From Phocaeicola_A sp963643925 (GTDB lineage Bacteria > Bacteroidota > Bacteroidia > Bacteroidales > Bacteroidaceae): a stretch of DNA of 64,000 bases. The DNA lies in contig CAVINS010000003.1 of assembly GCA_963643925.1 (NCBI GenBank), positions 14,709 to 78,708 on the forward strand, given 5' to 3'. How positions within the stretch are numbered: the stretch's first letter is position 1; the number at the start of each line of letters is the position of its first letter. The notes below the pieces were generated by a model. The model saw nothing but the letters and a program-made list of their open reading frames with translations, had not been told where the DNA came from and searched no databases. The position numbers and the translations under genes are program-made. Positions 32,138 through 39,570 of the stretch are shown here, in pieces.

Positions 32138-32280
32138 ATATGCTCACCGTTGCCGTGCAATCACCGAATCATTGCTATCACTTCCTTTTTCACGATATTT
32201 AATCTCGTCATACCAGCCGTAACGATGGAAAAGGCTATATTTGCAACAGAAACCAATTTTATAACACATTATCTAGAATC

Positions 32281-33171
32281 ATGAGAAAACAAATCCTTCT
32301 GTTGTTGGCCCTTGTTGCCTTGGCGGATGTTATTCCTTCCGTCGCTCAGTCTCGTAAACCGTCCAATGACCAAATCTACAAAGTTGCTGTGTGCGACTGG
32401 ATGATACTGAAACGTCAAAAGATTGGCGAGTTCCAGTTGGCTAGAGAACTTGGATGCGATGGTGTTGAGTTGGATATGGGCAGCTTGGGCAATCGTGAAA
32501 TGTTCGACAACAAGCTGCGCGACCCCGAATTTCAAAAGCTCTTCAAAGAAAAGTCCTCTGAATATAACATCCAGATAGCCTCCATCGCCATGTCCGGCTT
32601 CTATGCTCAGTCTATCGTCGGACGCGCCAACTTTATAGACTTGGTAAAGGATTGCCTTCAGACCATGAAGGCCATGCAGGTGAAGGTCGCCTTCCTTCCG
32701 TTGGGCATCAACTGCGATTTGCAGAAACATCCCGAACTCCGCCCCGAGATAGTGAAACGCCTGCATGAGGCTGGTGAATTGGCAGTAGCGGAAGGGGTAG
32801 TCATCGGCATTGAGACTTCTCTCTCCGCAAAGGAAGAGATAGCTTTGCTGAAAGACATCAACTCCGAAGGCATAAAGATCTACTTTAAGTTCCAGAATCC
32901 TTTGGAGAACGGGCGCAACTTATACAAGGAGCTGAAGAAGCTTGGCGCTAAACGCATCTGCCAGATACATGCTTCGGACACGGATGGTGTCAACTTGCCC
33001 GACAATCCCCGCATCGACATGAAGAAGATAAAGAAGATACTCGATAAGATGCACTGGGGCGGTTGGCTTGTGGTTGAACGTTCGCGCGACAATGCTGACG
33101 TGCACAATGTGAAGAAGAACTACAGCACCAATGTGGCTTACCTCAAGCAGGTCTTTCAGCAGGCTGAATAG
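32281..33171 (+). CDS. Secreted sugar phosphate isomerase/epimerase-like TIM-barrel protein
   Basis: 296-residue xylose isomerase-like (AP endonuclease 2 superfamily) TIM barrel with a signal peptide (ending near ADVIPSVAQ). Visible core segments are CDGVELDMGSLGNREMF, GVVIGIETSLSAKEEI (barrel Glu) and KRICQIHASDTDGVNLPDNP with WGGWLVVERS near the end. Substrate unknown; exported members are often found with carbohydrate genes, but no such neighbours are seen here. A -7-like TATATTTG lies at 32236-32243 without a clear -33. It begins 202 bp after the ribosomal block. Confidence 0.83.
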   Translation: MRKQILLLLALVALADVIPSVAQSRKPSNDQIYKVAVCDWMILKRQKIGEFQLARELGCDGVELDMGSLGNREMFDNKLRDPEFQKLFKEKSSEYNIQIASIAMSGFYAQSIVGRANFIDLVKDCLQTMKAMQVKVAFLPLGINCDLQKHPELRPEIVKRLHEAGELAVAEGVVIGIETSLSAKEEIALLKDINSEGIKIYFKFQNPLENGRNLYKELKKLGAKRICQIHASDTDGVNLPDNPRIDMKKIKKILDKMHWGGWLVVERSRDNADVHNVKKNYSTNVAYLKQVFQQAE

Positions 33172-33255
33172 GTCCATTCTGCGGTGATGTTGGCCGTCTT
33201 GCCTTGCCGCACCGGGCTTTTCCGTTGTCGTTGTGCGATAAGTGCGCATCCATTG

Positions 33256-33286
33256 TTTGCAGATTTCGGTAGAATGTGTATATTTG
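33256..33286 (+). promoter_or_regulatory. Promoter of the nitroreductase-like gene
   Basis: -33 TTTG (33256-33259), 19-bp spacer, -7 TATATTTG (33279-33286): a full consensus match about 20 bp before the ATG. Confidence 0.8.
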
Positions 33287-33307
33287 GGAGCTAAAATCCA
33301 ATAAATC

Positions 33308-33955
33308 ATGAATGCAATGAAATCTATTATTACCTCTGTGTGCCTGGTGGCTTTGATAGGATGTACACCTTGCACCAAACAGGAAGTTTGTCAGCAGGCT
33401 GCTGTCCGTTCGGATAGCGCCGTCGTAATGGAAACAATCCTTTCGCGCCGTAGTGTACGTAAGTACCAGCCGCAGGCTGTTGAGCGCGAGAAGATGGAAG
33501 TGATTGTCAACTGTGGCATCAATGCCCCCAATGGCATGAACCGTCAGTCGTGGGAAGTGCGTGTCGTCGACAATCCCGAGTTCATCAACGGTCTGACGGC
33601 TATCTTCAAGAAAGTGAATCCCAAGATGGCCGAGGATTCTACGTTTGTCAACATGTTCCGCAATGCACCTACGGTGGTGTTCATTGCCAACGATCCTTCG
33701 TACGCCATGTCTCCCATTGATTGCGGACTGATGGGCGAGAATATGATTCTCTCAGCCTGGAGCATGGACATCGGTTCCGTATGTCTGGGTGGCCCGGTCG
33801 GATTCCTGAAATCCAATGCCGAGGCACAGGAATACCTGAAGAAGCTGGAGTTCAGCGAAGGCTATGAGTTGCTCTACTGCATCGGCTTCGGCTATCCTGC
33901 CGAGACCCCTGCCGCTAAGCCCCGCGATGCCTCCAAAGTGAAGTTTATCGACTAA
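33308..33955 (+). CDS. Nitroreductase-family lipoprotein
   Basis: 215-residue FMN-dependent nitroreductase-fold protein (ETILSRRSVRKYQPQAVERE is the FMN-binding start; MNRQSWEVRVVDN and IDCGLMGENMILSAWSMDIG with GSVCLGG follow). Unusually the N-terminus is a lipoprotein leader (CLVALIGCTPCTKQ), so the enzyme is predicted to be membrane-anchored and exported although FMN must be loaded. The start may be 33308 or 33317. Substrate unknown. It is convergent with pdxB, 72 bp away. Confidence 0.85.
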   Translation: MNAMKSIITSVCLVALIGCTPCTKQEVCQQAAVRSDSAVVMETILSRRSVRKYQPQAVEREKMEVIVNCGINAPNGMNRQSWEVRVVDNPEFINGLTAIFKKVNPKMAEDSTFVNMFRNAPTVVFIANDPSYAMSPIDCGLMGENMILSAWSMDIGSVCLGGPVGFLKSNAEAQEYLKKLEFSEGYELLYCIGFGYPAETPAAKPRDASKVKFID

Positions 33956-34027
33956 CCTGCTCCTTGTCGGGGGCATCCCCTCGATAGGCGGTGTGCTGAT
34001 TCCCGGTCATTGGTATTCCTAGGAAAG

Positions 34028-35107
34028 CTAATGGCTGGGAATTTCCAAGTGCCAGTGCTTGCCCAGATGTACCTTGATATTGTATGCCCGCAGTTCGCGC
34101 CGCAGCGGATAATGTTCGCGCTGGTATTCAAACGTCTCCGGGGCGGCTTTCAGCCGTTGACTGTCTTCCATCGGATTGTAACCCATCAGTTGCAACTCCT
34201 CGTTGGTGTTCGCCTCCAGCGTGGCTTGTGCCGGGGCAGGTGGTGTGATGACGTAATCTCCCTTCAGGTGGAAAAACTCGCAGAACGCATCCAGAGCCAT
34301 ACGCGTAGCGTTGGCCTTGCCATCGGCGGAATAGCCTGCTATGTGGGGTGTCCCTATGAAAGCCCGCTCCAGCAACTGTCGGTTGATGTTCGGCTCTCCT
34401 TCCCACACGTCTATCACAGCCTCCTTCACATGGCCCTCCTGCAGTGCCCGCAGCAGTGCGCTGTTGTCCACCACTTCGCCGCGGGATGTGTTGATGAGAT
34501 AGACGGGGCGTTTCAGCGACTGGAAGAAGCGCTCGTCCGCCAAGTGCCAAGTGGGGTAGGGCCCGTCGTGCGTCAGTGGCGTGTGGAACGAGATGACGTC
34601 GCACTGCTCGCACAACTCCTCCAACGGAACGAACCCTTCTTCTCCCTTGTCGGCCCGCGGAGGGTCACATCGTAGTACCTCCATGCCCATGGACTCCTCA
34701 GCGTCCGCTACCTCACTTCCCACGTGACCTACGCCTACCACTCCCAGACGGCTCCCTTTCAGTGGCAAACCGCATTGCTGGTGCAGCAGCACCAGTGAGG
34801 AATGTACATATTGCCACACCGAAGTCGCGTTGCAACCCGGTGCGTTACGCCACACGATGCCTGCCTGACGGCAATACTCCGTGTCGATATGGTCGAACCC
34901 GATGGTAGCTGTCGCCACAAAGCGCACCTTGCTGCCCTCGAGCAACTGCCGGTTCACATGCGTGCGGGTACGTATAATCAATGCGTCTGCATCCTTTACC
35001 ATCGCGGCGGAGATGTCTTTCCCGGCGGCATACACCACCTCGTCGGCCAACTTCTCCAATTCGCCTTTTATGTATGGAATTTTATCGTCGACTATAACCT
35101 TTATCAT
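34028..35107 (-). CDS. pdxB: 4-phosphoerythronate dehydrogenase
   Basis: NAD-dependent 2-hydroxyacid dehydrogenase of the DXP-dependent pyridoxal phosphate pathway. 359 residues with the N-terminal substrate domain (MIKVIVDDKIPYIKGELEKL), the Rossmann NAD-binding loop (LGVVGVGHVGSEVADAEES) and the catalytic triad residues in NTSRGEVVD (Arg), VWEGEP (Glu) and GTPHIAGYSADGK (His). The C-terminal PdxB-specific domain (about 285-359) separates it from plain SerA/LdhA relatives. It is a single gene; no other pdx gene is adjacent. Confidence 0.93.
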   Translation of the reverse strand: MIKVIVDDKIPYIKGELEKLADEVVYAAGKDISAAMVKDADALIIRTRTHVNRQLLEGSKVRFVATATIGFDHIDTEYCRQAGIVWRNAPGCNATSVWQYVHSSLVLLHQQCGLPLKGSRLGVVGVGHVGSEVADAEESMGMEVLRCDPPRADKGEEGFVPLEELCEQCDVISFHTPLTHDGPYPTWHLADERFFQSLKRPVYLINTSRGEVVDNSALLRALQEGHVKEAVIDVWEGEPNINRQLLERAFIGTPHIAGYSADGKANATRMALDAFCEFFHLKGDYVITPPAPAQATLEANTNEELQLMGYNPMEDSQRLKAAPETFEYQREHYPLRRELRAYNIKVHLGKHWHLEIPSH

Positions 35108-35157
35108 CTTATCTTGGAATAAAACTCTGCGAAGATAGTCATTTTAGGGCGTATTTA

Positions 35158-35188
35158 TTGTCGAATCGGAAAACTTTGGTTATGTTTG
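35158..35188 (+). promoter_or_regulatory. Promoter of the DUF4254-GT9-acyltransferase group
   Basis: -33 TTG (35158-35160), 20-bp spacer, -7 TATGTTTG (35181-35188), about 30 bp before the DUF4254 ATG. Confidence 0.72.
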
Positions 35189-35218
35189 CAATCCTTATAA
35201 ACTAAATGACAGTTAGAA

Positions 35219-35830
35219 ATGAAGACATTTACCGAGCTTTGTAACCCGATATTCGAACAGACGATACGCGATTATCACCTGAAGGACAACGTAGATACAC
35301 CCATCCGGAATCCCTTTGAAATGAAGAGTATCGAGTATTATCTCTACCTCAAGAATTGGATCGACACCGTTCAGTGGCATCTCGAGGATATCATCCGCGA
35401 CCCGCAGATTGACCCGGTGGAGGCCTTGGCCTTGAAACGTCGCATCGACAAAAGCAATCAGGACCGCACCGACCTCGTGGAGCTTATCGACAGCTATTTC
35501 CTCGACAAATATAAATCGGTGGAAGCTCTGCCCGATGCCTCCATCAACACCGAGAGCCCGGCATGGGCTGTCGACCGTCTCTCCATCTTGGCGCTTAAGA
35601 TCTATCATATGCGCAACGAGGTTGAACGTACCGACACCGACGCCGCTCACCACCAGCAGTGCGAGACCAAACTGGGCATCCTGTTGGAGCAGCAGAAGGA
35701 TCTCTCCGCCGCCATCGACCAACTGATTGCCGACATCGAGGCAGGACGCAAATACATGAAGGTCTACAAACAGATGAAGATGTACAACGACCCGTCGCTG
35801 AATCCTGTACTCTACGGAAACAAAAAGTAA
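35219..35830 (+). CDS. DUF4254-domain protein
   Basis: 203-residue soluble, largely helical protein (TFTELCNPIFEQTIRDYHLK; AWAVDRLSILALKIYHMRNE) with a charged coiled-coil-prone middle. DUF4254 has no known activity. It stands immediately upstream of a heptosyltransferase-type GT9 and a late acyltransferase; this context suggests a role in lipopolysaccharide or lipid A assembly, which is inference. Confidence 0.85.
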   Translation: MKTFTELCNPIFEQTIRDYHLKDNVDTPIRNPFEMKSIEYYLYLKNWIDTVQWHLEDIIRDPQIDPVEALALKRRIDKSNQDRTDLVELIDSYFLDKYKSVEALPDASINTESPAWAVDRLSILALKIYHMRNEVERTDTDAAHHQQCETKLGILLEQQKDLSAAIDQLIADIEAGRKYMKVYKQMKMYNDPSLNPVLYGNKK

Positions 35831-35847
35831 AATTCGCCTCTAATAGA

Positions 35848-36906
35848 TTGAAGAAGTTACTCGTCATACGGTTCTCTGCCATCGGCGATGTGGCGATGAC
35901 CATTCCCGTCATCACCTCGCTCGCTGTGGACAATCCTCACCTGCGGATAACCGTGCTGAGCCGCTCTTTCCTGCAGCCGCTGTTCGACCACATGCCATCC
36001 AATGTACGCTTCTGGGGTGTAGACTTGAAGGCGGAGCAGTACAAGGGTATCCGTGGCTTGAACCGCCTCTATGCCGAACTGCGGCAAGAGGGATTCGACG
36101 CTGTTGCCGACCTCCACAATGTGTTGCGCAGCAAATATCTGTGCCTCCGGTTCCGGCTGGCCGGCAAGCGAGTGGCCTGCATCGACAAGGGCCGTCGTGG
36201 TAAACGCTTGTTGGTAAAGGCCAAGGGCAAAGTGAAGCTGCAACAGAAGACCTCTTTCGAGCGTTATGCCGAGGTGTTTGCCCGGCTTGGACTGCAGACA
36301 CATTCCACGTTCCATTCCATCTTCGGCCCGGACCGCGGCAATCTCGATGTGGTGGCTGACGTCACTGGCACCCGAGGTGATGAACGTTGGGTGGGCGTAG
36401 CTCCTTTTGCTGCCCATGCCGGGAAGATTTATCCGCAGGACAAGCTCGATAAGGTCATCGAAATGTTGGCTGGCGAACCCCGCCTGCGTGTGTTTGTCTT
36501 CGGTGCCGGTGAGGCTCAACGTCAAGTGGCCGAAGGGTGGGTGAACCGATACCCTACTAAGGTGGTCTCCGTCATCGGCAAGATGAAGATGGACCGCGAA
36601 CTGGTGCTGATGAGTTGGCTCGACGTGATGCTTACCATGGACTCTGCCAACATGCATCTCGCCTCGTTGGTTCACACTCCGGTAGTCTCCATTTGGGGTG
36701 CCACGCACCCCTTCGCCGGCTTCATGGGCTGGCAACAACACGCCGAGGATGCCGTACAGTTGGACATGCCGTGTCGCCCTTGCTCCGTCTTCGGCAACAA
36801 ACCTTGTCTGCGCGGCGATTATGCCTGTTTGAACGGGATCGCGCCCGAACGTGTGGTGGAACAGTTGAAGCGACATCTTCCCAAAGCGGTCAAGTCTGAC
36901 CAATAA
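35848..36906 (+). CDS. Family 9 glycosyltransferase (heptosyltransferase-like), TTG start
   Basis: 352-residue GT-B enzyme of the ADP-heptose/LPS heptosyltransferase family. The start is the TTG at 35848, which gives the expected KKLLVIRFSAIGDVAMTIP N-terminus; no ATG lies in the right place. Conserved C-terminal donor-site features are VSIWGATHPFAGFMGW, PCRPCSVFGNKPCLRGDYAC and ADLHNVLRSKY nearer the N-terminus. The last Cys-rich segment is typical of Bacteroidota members. It is 17 bp after DUF4254 and 28 bp before the LpxL-type gene, so probably one operon adding core sugars. Confidence 0.9.
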   Translation: MKKLLVIRFSAIGDVAMTIPVITSLAVDNPHLRITVLSRSFLQPLFDHMPSNVRFWGVDLKAEQYKGIRGLNRLYAELRQEGFDAVADLHNVLRSKYLCLRFRLAGKRVACIDKGRRGKRLLVKAKGKVKLQQKTSFERYAEVFARLGLQTHSTFHSIFGPDRGNLDVVADVTGTRGDERWVGVAPFAAHAGKIYPQDKLDKVIEMLAGEPRLRVFVFGAGEAQRQVAEGWVNRYPTKVVSVIGKMKMDRELVLMSWLDVMLTMDSANMHLASLVHTPVVSIWGATHPFAGFMGWQQHAEDAVQLDMPCRPCSVFGNKPCLRGDYACLNGIAPERVVEQLKRHLPKAVKSDQ

Positions 36907-36934
36907 CCTCTTTCACCTCATAAATACGCAACTT

Positions 36935-37855
36935 ATGAATCCGTTCTACGTTTTGGTTTTTTGCTCGTGGTACCTGCTCTCGCTCCTGCCATTGGGTGTC
37001 CTCTACATACTGTCCGATTTGCTCTACTATCCGCTCTACTACTGCATCCGCTACCGTCGCAAGATAGTCCGCAAGAACCTGCTGGACTCTTTCCCCGAGA
37101 AGAGTGAGTCAGAAGTCCTGCGTATCGAGAGGCAATACTACCATTTCTTCTGCGACTATACCGTGGAGACCATCAAGTTGTTTTCCATCTCACGTAGTCA
37201 GCTCCGCCGTCGCATGACCTTCGAAGGCGTGGACGAGATAGTGGCCGAACTCCGGGCGCAAAACAAGGAACTCTGCTTCGTCTACCTGGGCCATTTCGGC
37301 AACTGGGAGTGGATAGCTTCCTTGCCATATTGGACACCTCAGGATGTGCTCTGTGCCCAAATCTACCACCCGCTGCGCAATAAGGCTTTCGATAAGCTCT
37401 TCCTGCGTATCCGCAACCAATATGGCGGCGAGAGCATCCCGATGAAGATTACCCTCCGTCGCATCCTCGAGCTCAAACGCGACAGGCAGAAGACCATCAT
37501 CGGATTCATCTCCGACCAGTTGCCTAAGTGGAGCAGCATCCATCACTTCACCCCATTCTTCCATCGTGAGACGGCATTCTTCACCGGCACCGAGCAGATG
37601 GCCAAGAAGCTGGGGGCGGTTGTGTATTATGCCGAGGTGACTCGTCCCAAGCGTGGTTACTATCACTGTAAGTTCAAGAAATTGGTCGACGACCCTCAGT
37701 CGGAGCCGGACTTCAATCTGACCGACCTCTATGCCGCCCGTCTGGAAGAGATGGTCCGTCGCACCCCGTCCATCTGGCTCTGGAGCCACGACCGCTGGAA
37801 ACGTACCAAGGAACAGTACGAACAGCGGGTGAAAGAGGGGTTGAGCAAAGCTTGA
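36935..37855 (+). CDS. LpxL/HtrB-type lipid A acyltransferase
   Basis: Inner-membrane enzyme that moves an acyl chain from acyl-ACP to lipid A. 306 residues with an N-terminal membrane segment (FYVLVFCSWYLLSLLPLGVL), the catalytic HX4E motif in VYLGHFGNWEWIA (His120, Glu125), the FISDQLPKW segment and the end IWLWSHDRWKR typical of LpxL/LpxM. Which late acylation it makes is unclear. It ends the operon begun at DUF4254. Confidence 0.9.
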   Translation: MNPFYVLVFCSWYLLSLLPLGVLYILSDLLYYPLYYCIRYRRKIVRKNLLDSFPEKSESEVLRIERQYYHFFCDYTVETIKLFSISRSQLRRRMTFEGVDEIVAELRAQNKELCFVYLGHFGNWEWIASLPYWTPQDVLCAQIYHPLRNKAFDKLFLRIRNQYGGESIPMKITLRRILELKRDRQKTIIGFISDQLPKWSSIHHFTPFFHRETAFFTGTEQMAKKLGAVVYYAEVTRPKRGYYHCKFKKLVDDPQSEPDFNLTDLYAARLEEMVRRTPSIWLWSHDRWKRTKEQYEQRVKEGLSKA

Positions 37856-38046
37856 TTCCCTGCGTTTATTTCTCGTATCATTCTATGTTTCACTGACTTG
37901 TGGGCTGGTGAAACCTCTCTTTATTGACTGTCCCACTTCTTGCGGTGTATTATCAGAAGAGGCGCCGTATGGTCATTGGCTGTGTCCCTTGCATACATAA
38001 CGATGTAAACACGGCATTTTGACGGTGCAAACAAGCATGCTTGTAA

Positions 38047-38179
38047 GTGTTTGAGCATCAGACATTCAGGTGTTTGACAATTGCCATCCACGTGTTTGAC
38101 AATTGCCATCCACGTGAATGACAATTGCCGTACACGTGTTTGACAACTGCCATCCACGTGGATGGCAGTTGCCGTGCAA
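38047..38179. repeat. Tandem imperfect repeats, 22-bp period, five to six copies
   Basis: Copies at 38070-38091, 38092-38113, 38114-38135, 38136-38157 and 38158-38179, with a degenerate one at 38047-38069. The consensus unit begins GTGTTTGACAATTGCC and ends ATCCAC. The junction of the last two copies forms a perfect 28-bp palindrome (38144-38171, centre ATCCAC/GTGGAT). It lies in the 418-bp gap between two convergent genes (37856-38273). A reading frame (37921-38157 minus) across it is not coding. Confidence 0.9.
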
Positions 38180-38194
38180 TCTTTTCCCTGGGGT

Positions 38195-38238
38195 TCTTAC
38201 ATCATGTAGAAGGGACTCTTACAGCATATTGACGGGGA
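38195..38238. repeat. Further 22-bp-period pair next to the main array
   Basis: TCTTACATCATGTAGAAGGG (38195 onward) and TCTTACAGCATATTGACGGG (38217 onward) are two 22-bp units related to each other but not to the neighbouring array. They share the 22-bp period, which makes the layout rather than the sequence the common element. Confidence 0.55.
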
Positions 38239-38273
38239 TTTCCCTTTAAAAGAATGCTGCGGAGAAGGCTCGT

Positions 38274-39350
38274 TTATCGGCCTTCAGCATTCGCCAGACG
38301 GGCGATGGCCTCATTGACTGCCGTGCGGAAGAACTCGCCCTTGGCCAGCCGTTCGCTTACGAGTTTCACACGCTGGCGCATCTCCTCGTAACGCTCCGGG
38401 GTGAGCGAACGGAGTACATCGTCCAGCTCACGCAGCGAACCGATGCTGAAGCCCACACCGTTGCGGGTGACGAACTCTGCCAGGGCGGCCTTGTTCCAGA
38501 TGATGACCGGCAGTCCGCAACGTAGGTAGAGCGAGGTCTTGTGCGGGTTGTTGTACTTCAGATACTCGCCGAAGTTGCCTGTGCAGGCATCCATGGAGGC
38601 GCCGTCCCATACGAGACCGAAGCTGCCTTGCGCCTCGGCTATCAGTTGGTCGGCTTGCACGAAGCCGTTGTATTCGAACGCGTCGGTCGCCGGCACCTTA
38701 TCCGTGGGGAATCCCGAACCGTAGAGGCTCAGCTTGTAAGGCACATGTGGCTTTGTGGCCAAATCCTTTATCCAATCGTAGAGGAACGAGTTCTTGCGGG
38801 GATTCAACGCTCCCATGTACATGATGCGGTATGCGCCCGATTGGGTGTCATAAGGCCTGGGGCGCGACTCCGACAAAAAGTCGAACAGCTCCAAGCTTCC
38901 CATCGGCGTCTTGCATCCCTGCTGTCTCAACCAGTCGAGCATACGGCTGTTGTGCACGATGAGGTAGTCGGAGTGGCTCAGGCGTTTCACCTCCTGTGCG
39001 GTCGTCAGTTTCTGTCTGCGGAAACTTCCCAAGTCGTGGATCACCGTCACTACCTTCGCCCCGTGCATGTGTGCCATGTCGCACGCGGAAGTGTAGTATT
39101 TCTTCAGCGGGTATTGCAGCAGCAGAATGTCTCCCCTCCGCAAACAACACGCGGCCTTCAGCATTCCGCTCAGCGTGAGGACGAAGTGGACAATCGGTTG
39201 TTGAGCCGTGGTTCGCTTCAGTCCCACGTTGTGGAACCCCATGCTCTCCACGATGTTCTCGATATCCATTTTAGCCTTGCCGCCGGCGTTCTCCGTACGG
39301 TTGTAGTTGCGCGACAGATAACAGTATCTGGTCTTGGTCTTTTCGTTCAT
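38274..39350 (-). CDS. Galactofuranosyltransferase-like glycosyltransferase
   Basis: 358-residue glycosyltransferase. ATG at 39350 (MNEKTKTRYCYLSRNYN) is chosen because a longer frame to 39509 adds 53 residues that look non-conserved. Features: LLLQYPLKKYYTSACDMAHM, VTVIHDLGSFRRQKLT, RIMYMGALNPRKNSFLYDW and NFGEYLKYNNPHKTSLYLRC with KAALAEFV in the donor-binding half. This matches the Bacteroidota group annotated as beta-galactofuranosyltransferase-like; the donor is not certain. It ends convergent with the LpxL-type gene across the repeat region. Confidence 0.8.
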   Translation of the reverse strand: MNEKTKTRYCYLSRNYNRTENAGGKAKMDIENIVESMGFHNVGLKRTTAQQPIVHFVLTLSGMLKAACCLRRGDILLLQYPLKKYYTSACDMAHMHGAKVVTVIHDLGSFRRQKLTTAQEVKRLSHSDYLIVHNSRMLDWLRQQGCKTPMGSLELFDFLSESRPRPYDTQSGAYRIMYMGALNPRKNSFLYDWIKDLATKPHVPYKLSLYGSGFPTDKVPATDAFEYNGFVQADQLIAEAQGSFGLVWDGASMDACTGNFGEYLKYNNPHKTSLYLRCGLPVIIWNKAALAEFVTRNGVGFSIGSLRELDDVLRSLTPERYEEMRQRVKLVSERLAKGEFFRTAVNEAIARLANAEGR

Positions 39351-39388
39351 GTCGATATCTATTCTAAGTGTACTGGACAATTTGGTTG

Positions 39389-39396
39389 CAAAAATA
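39389..39396 (-). promoter_or_regulatory. Possible -7 box of the galactofuranosyltransferase-like gene
   Basis: TATTTTTG on the minus strand matches TAnnTTTG; no good -33 is seen upstream. Confidence 0.4.
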
Positions 39397-39523
39397 TGAA
39401 AAAGGTAAGAGGTGGAACACTCTACCGCATAATAATTGCATGGCAGGACATCAGGGGGTGAACTTGAATCTATAAAAGTGGTGAAAATTCTCCTTGATAC
39501 AAATTGCATTCAAGATTATCCGC

Positions 39524-39531
39524 TATCTTTG
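39524..39531 (+). promoter_or_regulatory. -7 box of the ArnT-like gene group
   Basis: TATCTTTG matches TAnnTTTG; ATTG at 39503-39506 is a short-spaced (17 bp) -33 candidate. It lies about 40 bp before the ArnT-like ATG. Confidence 0.5.
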
Positions 39532-39570
39532 TTCCTCATTAACGAACAAGGCATATAATATCTTTGAGGC

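Noticed and set aside
37921..38157. Small open frame on the minus strand, 78 codons
   Set aside because: Its repeated QT/MAIVKH words are just the 22-bp DNA repeats translated; 22 is not a multiple of 3 and copies fall in different frames.
38047..38179. Possible CRISPR array
   Set aside because: Copies are contiguous with no unique spacers, units are only 22 bp and vary throughout, and no cas genes are near.
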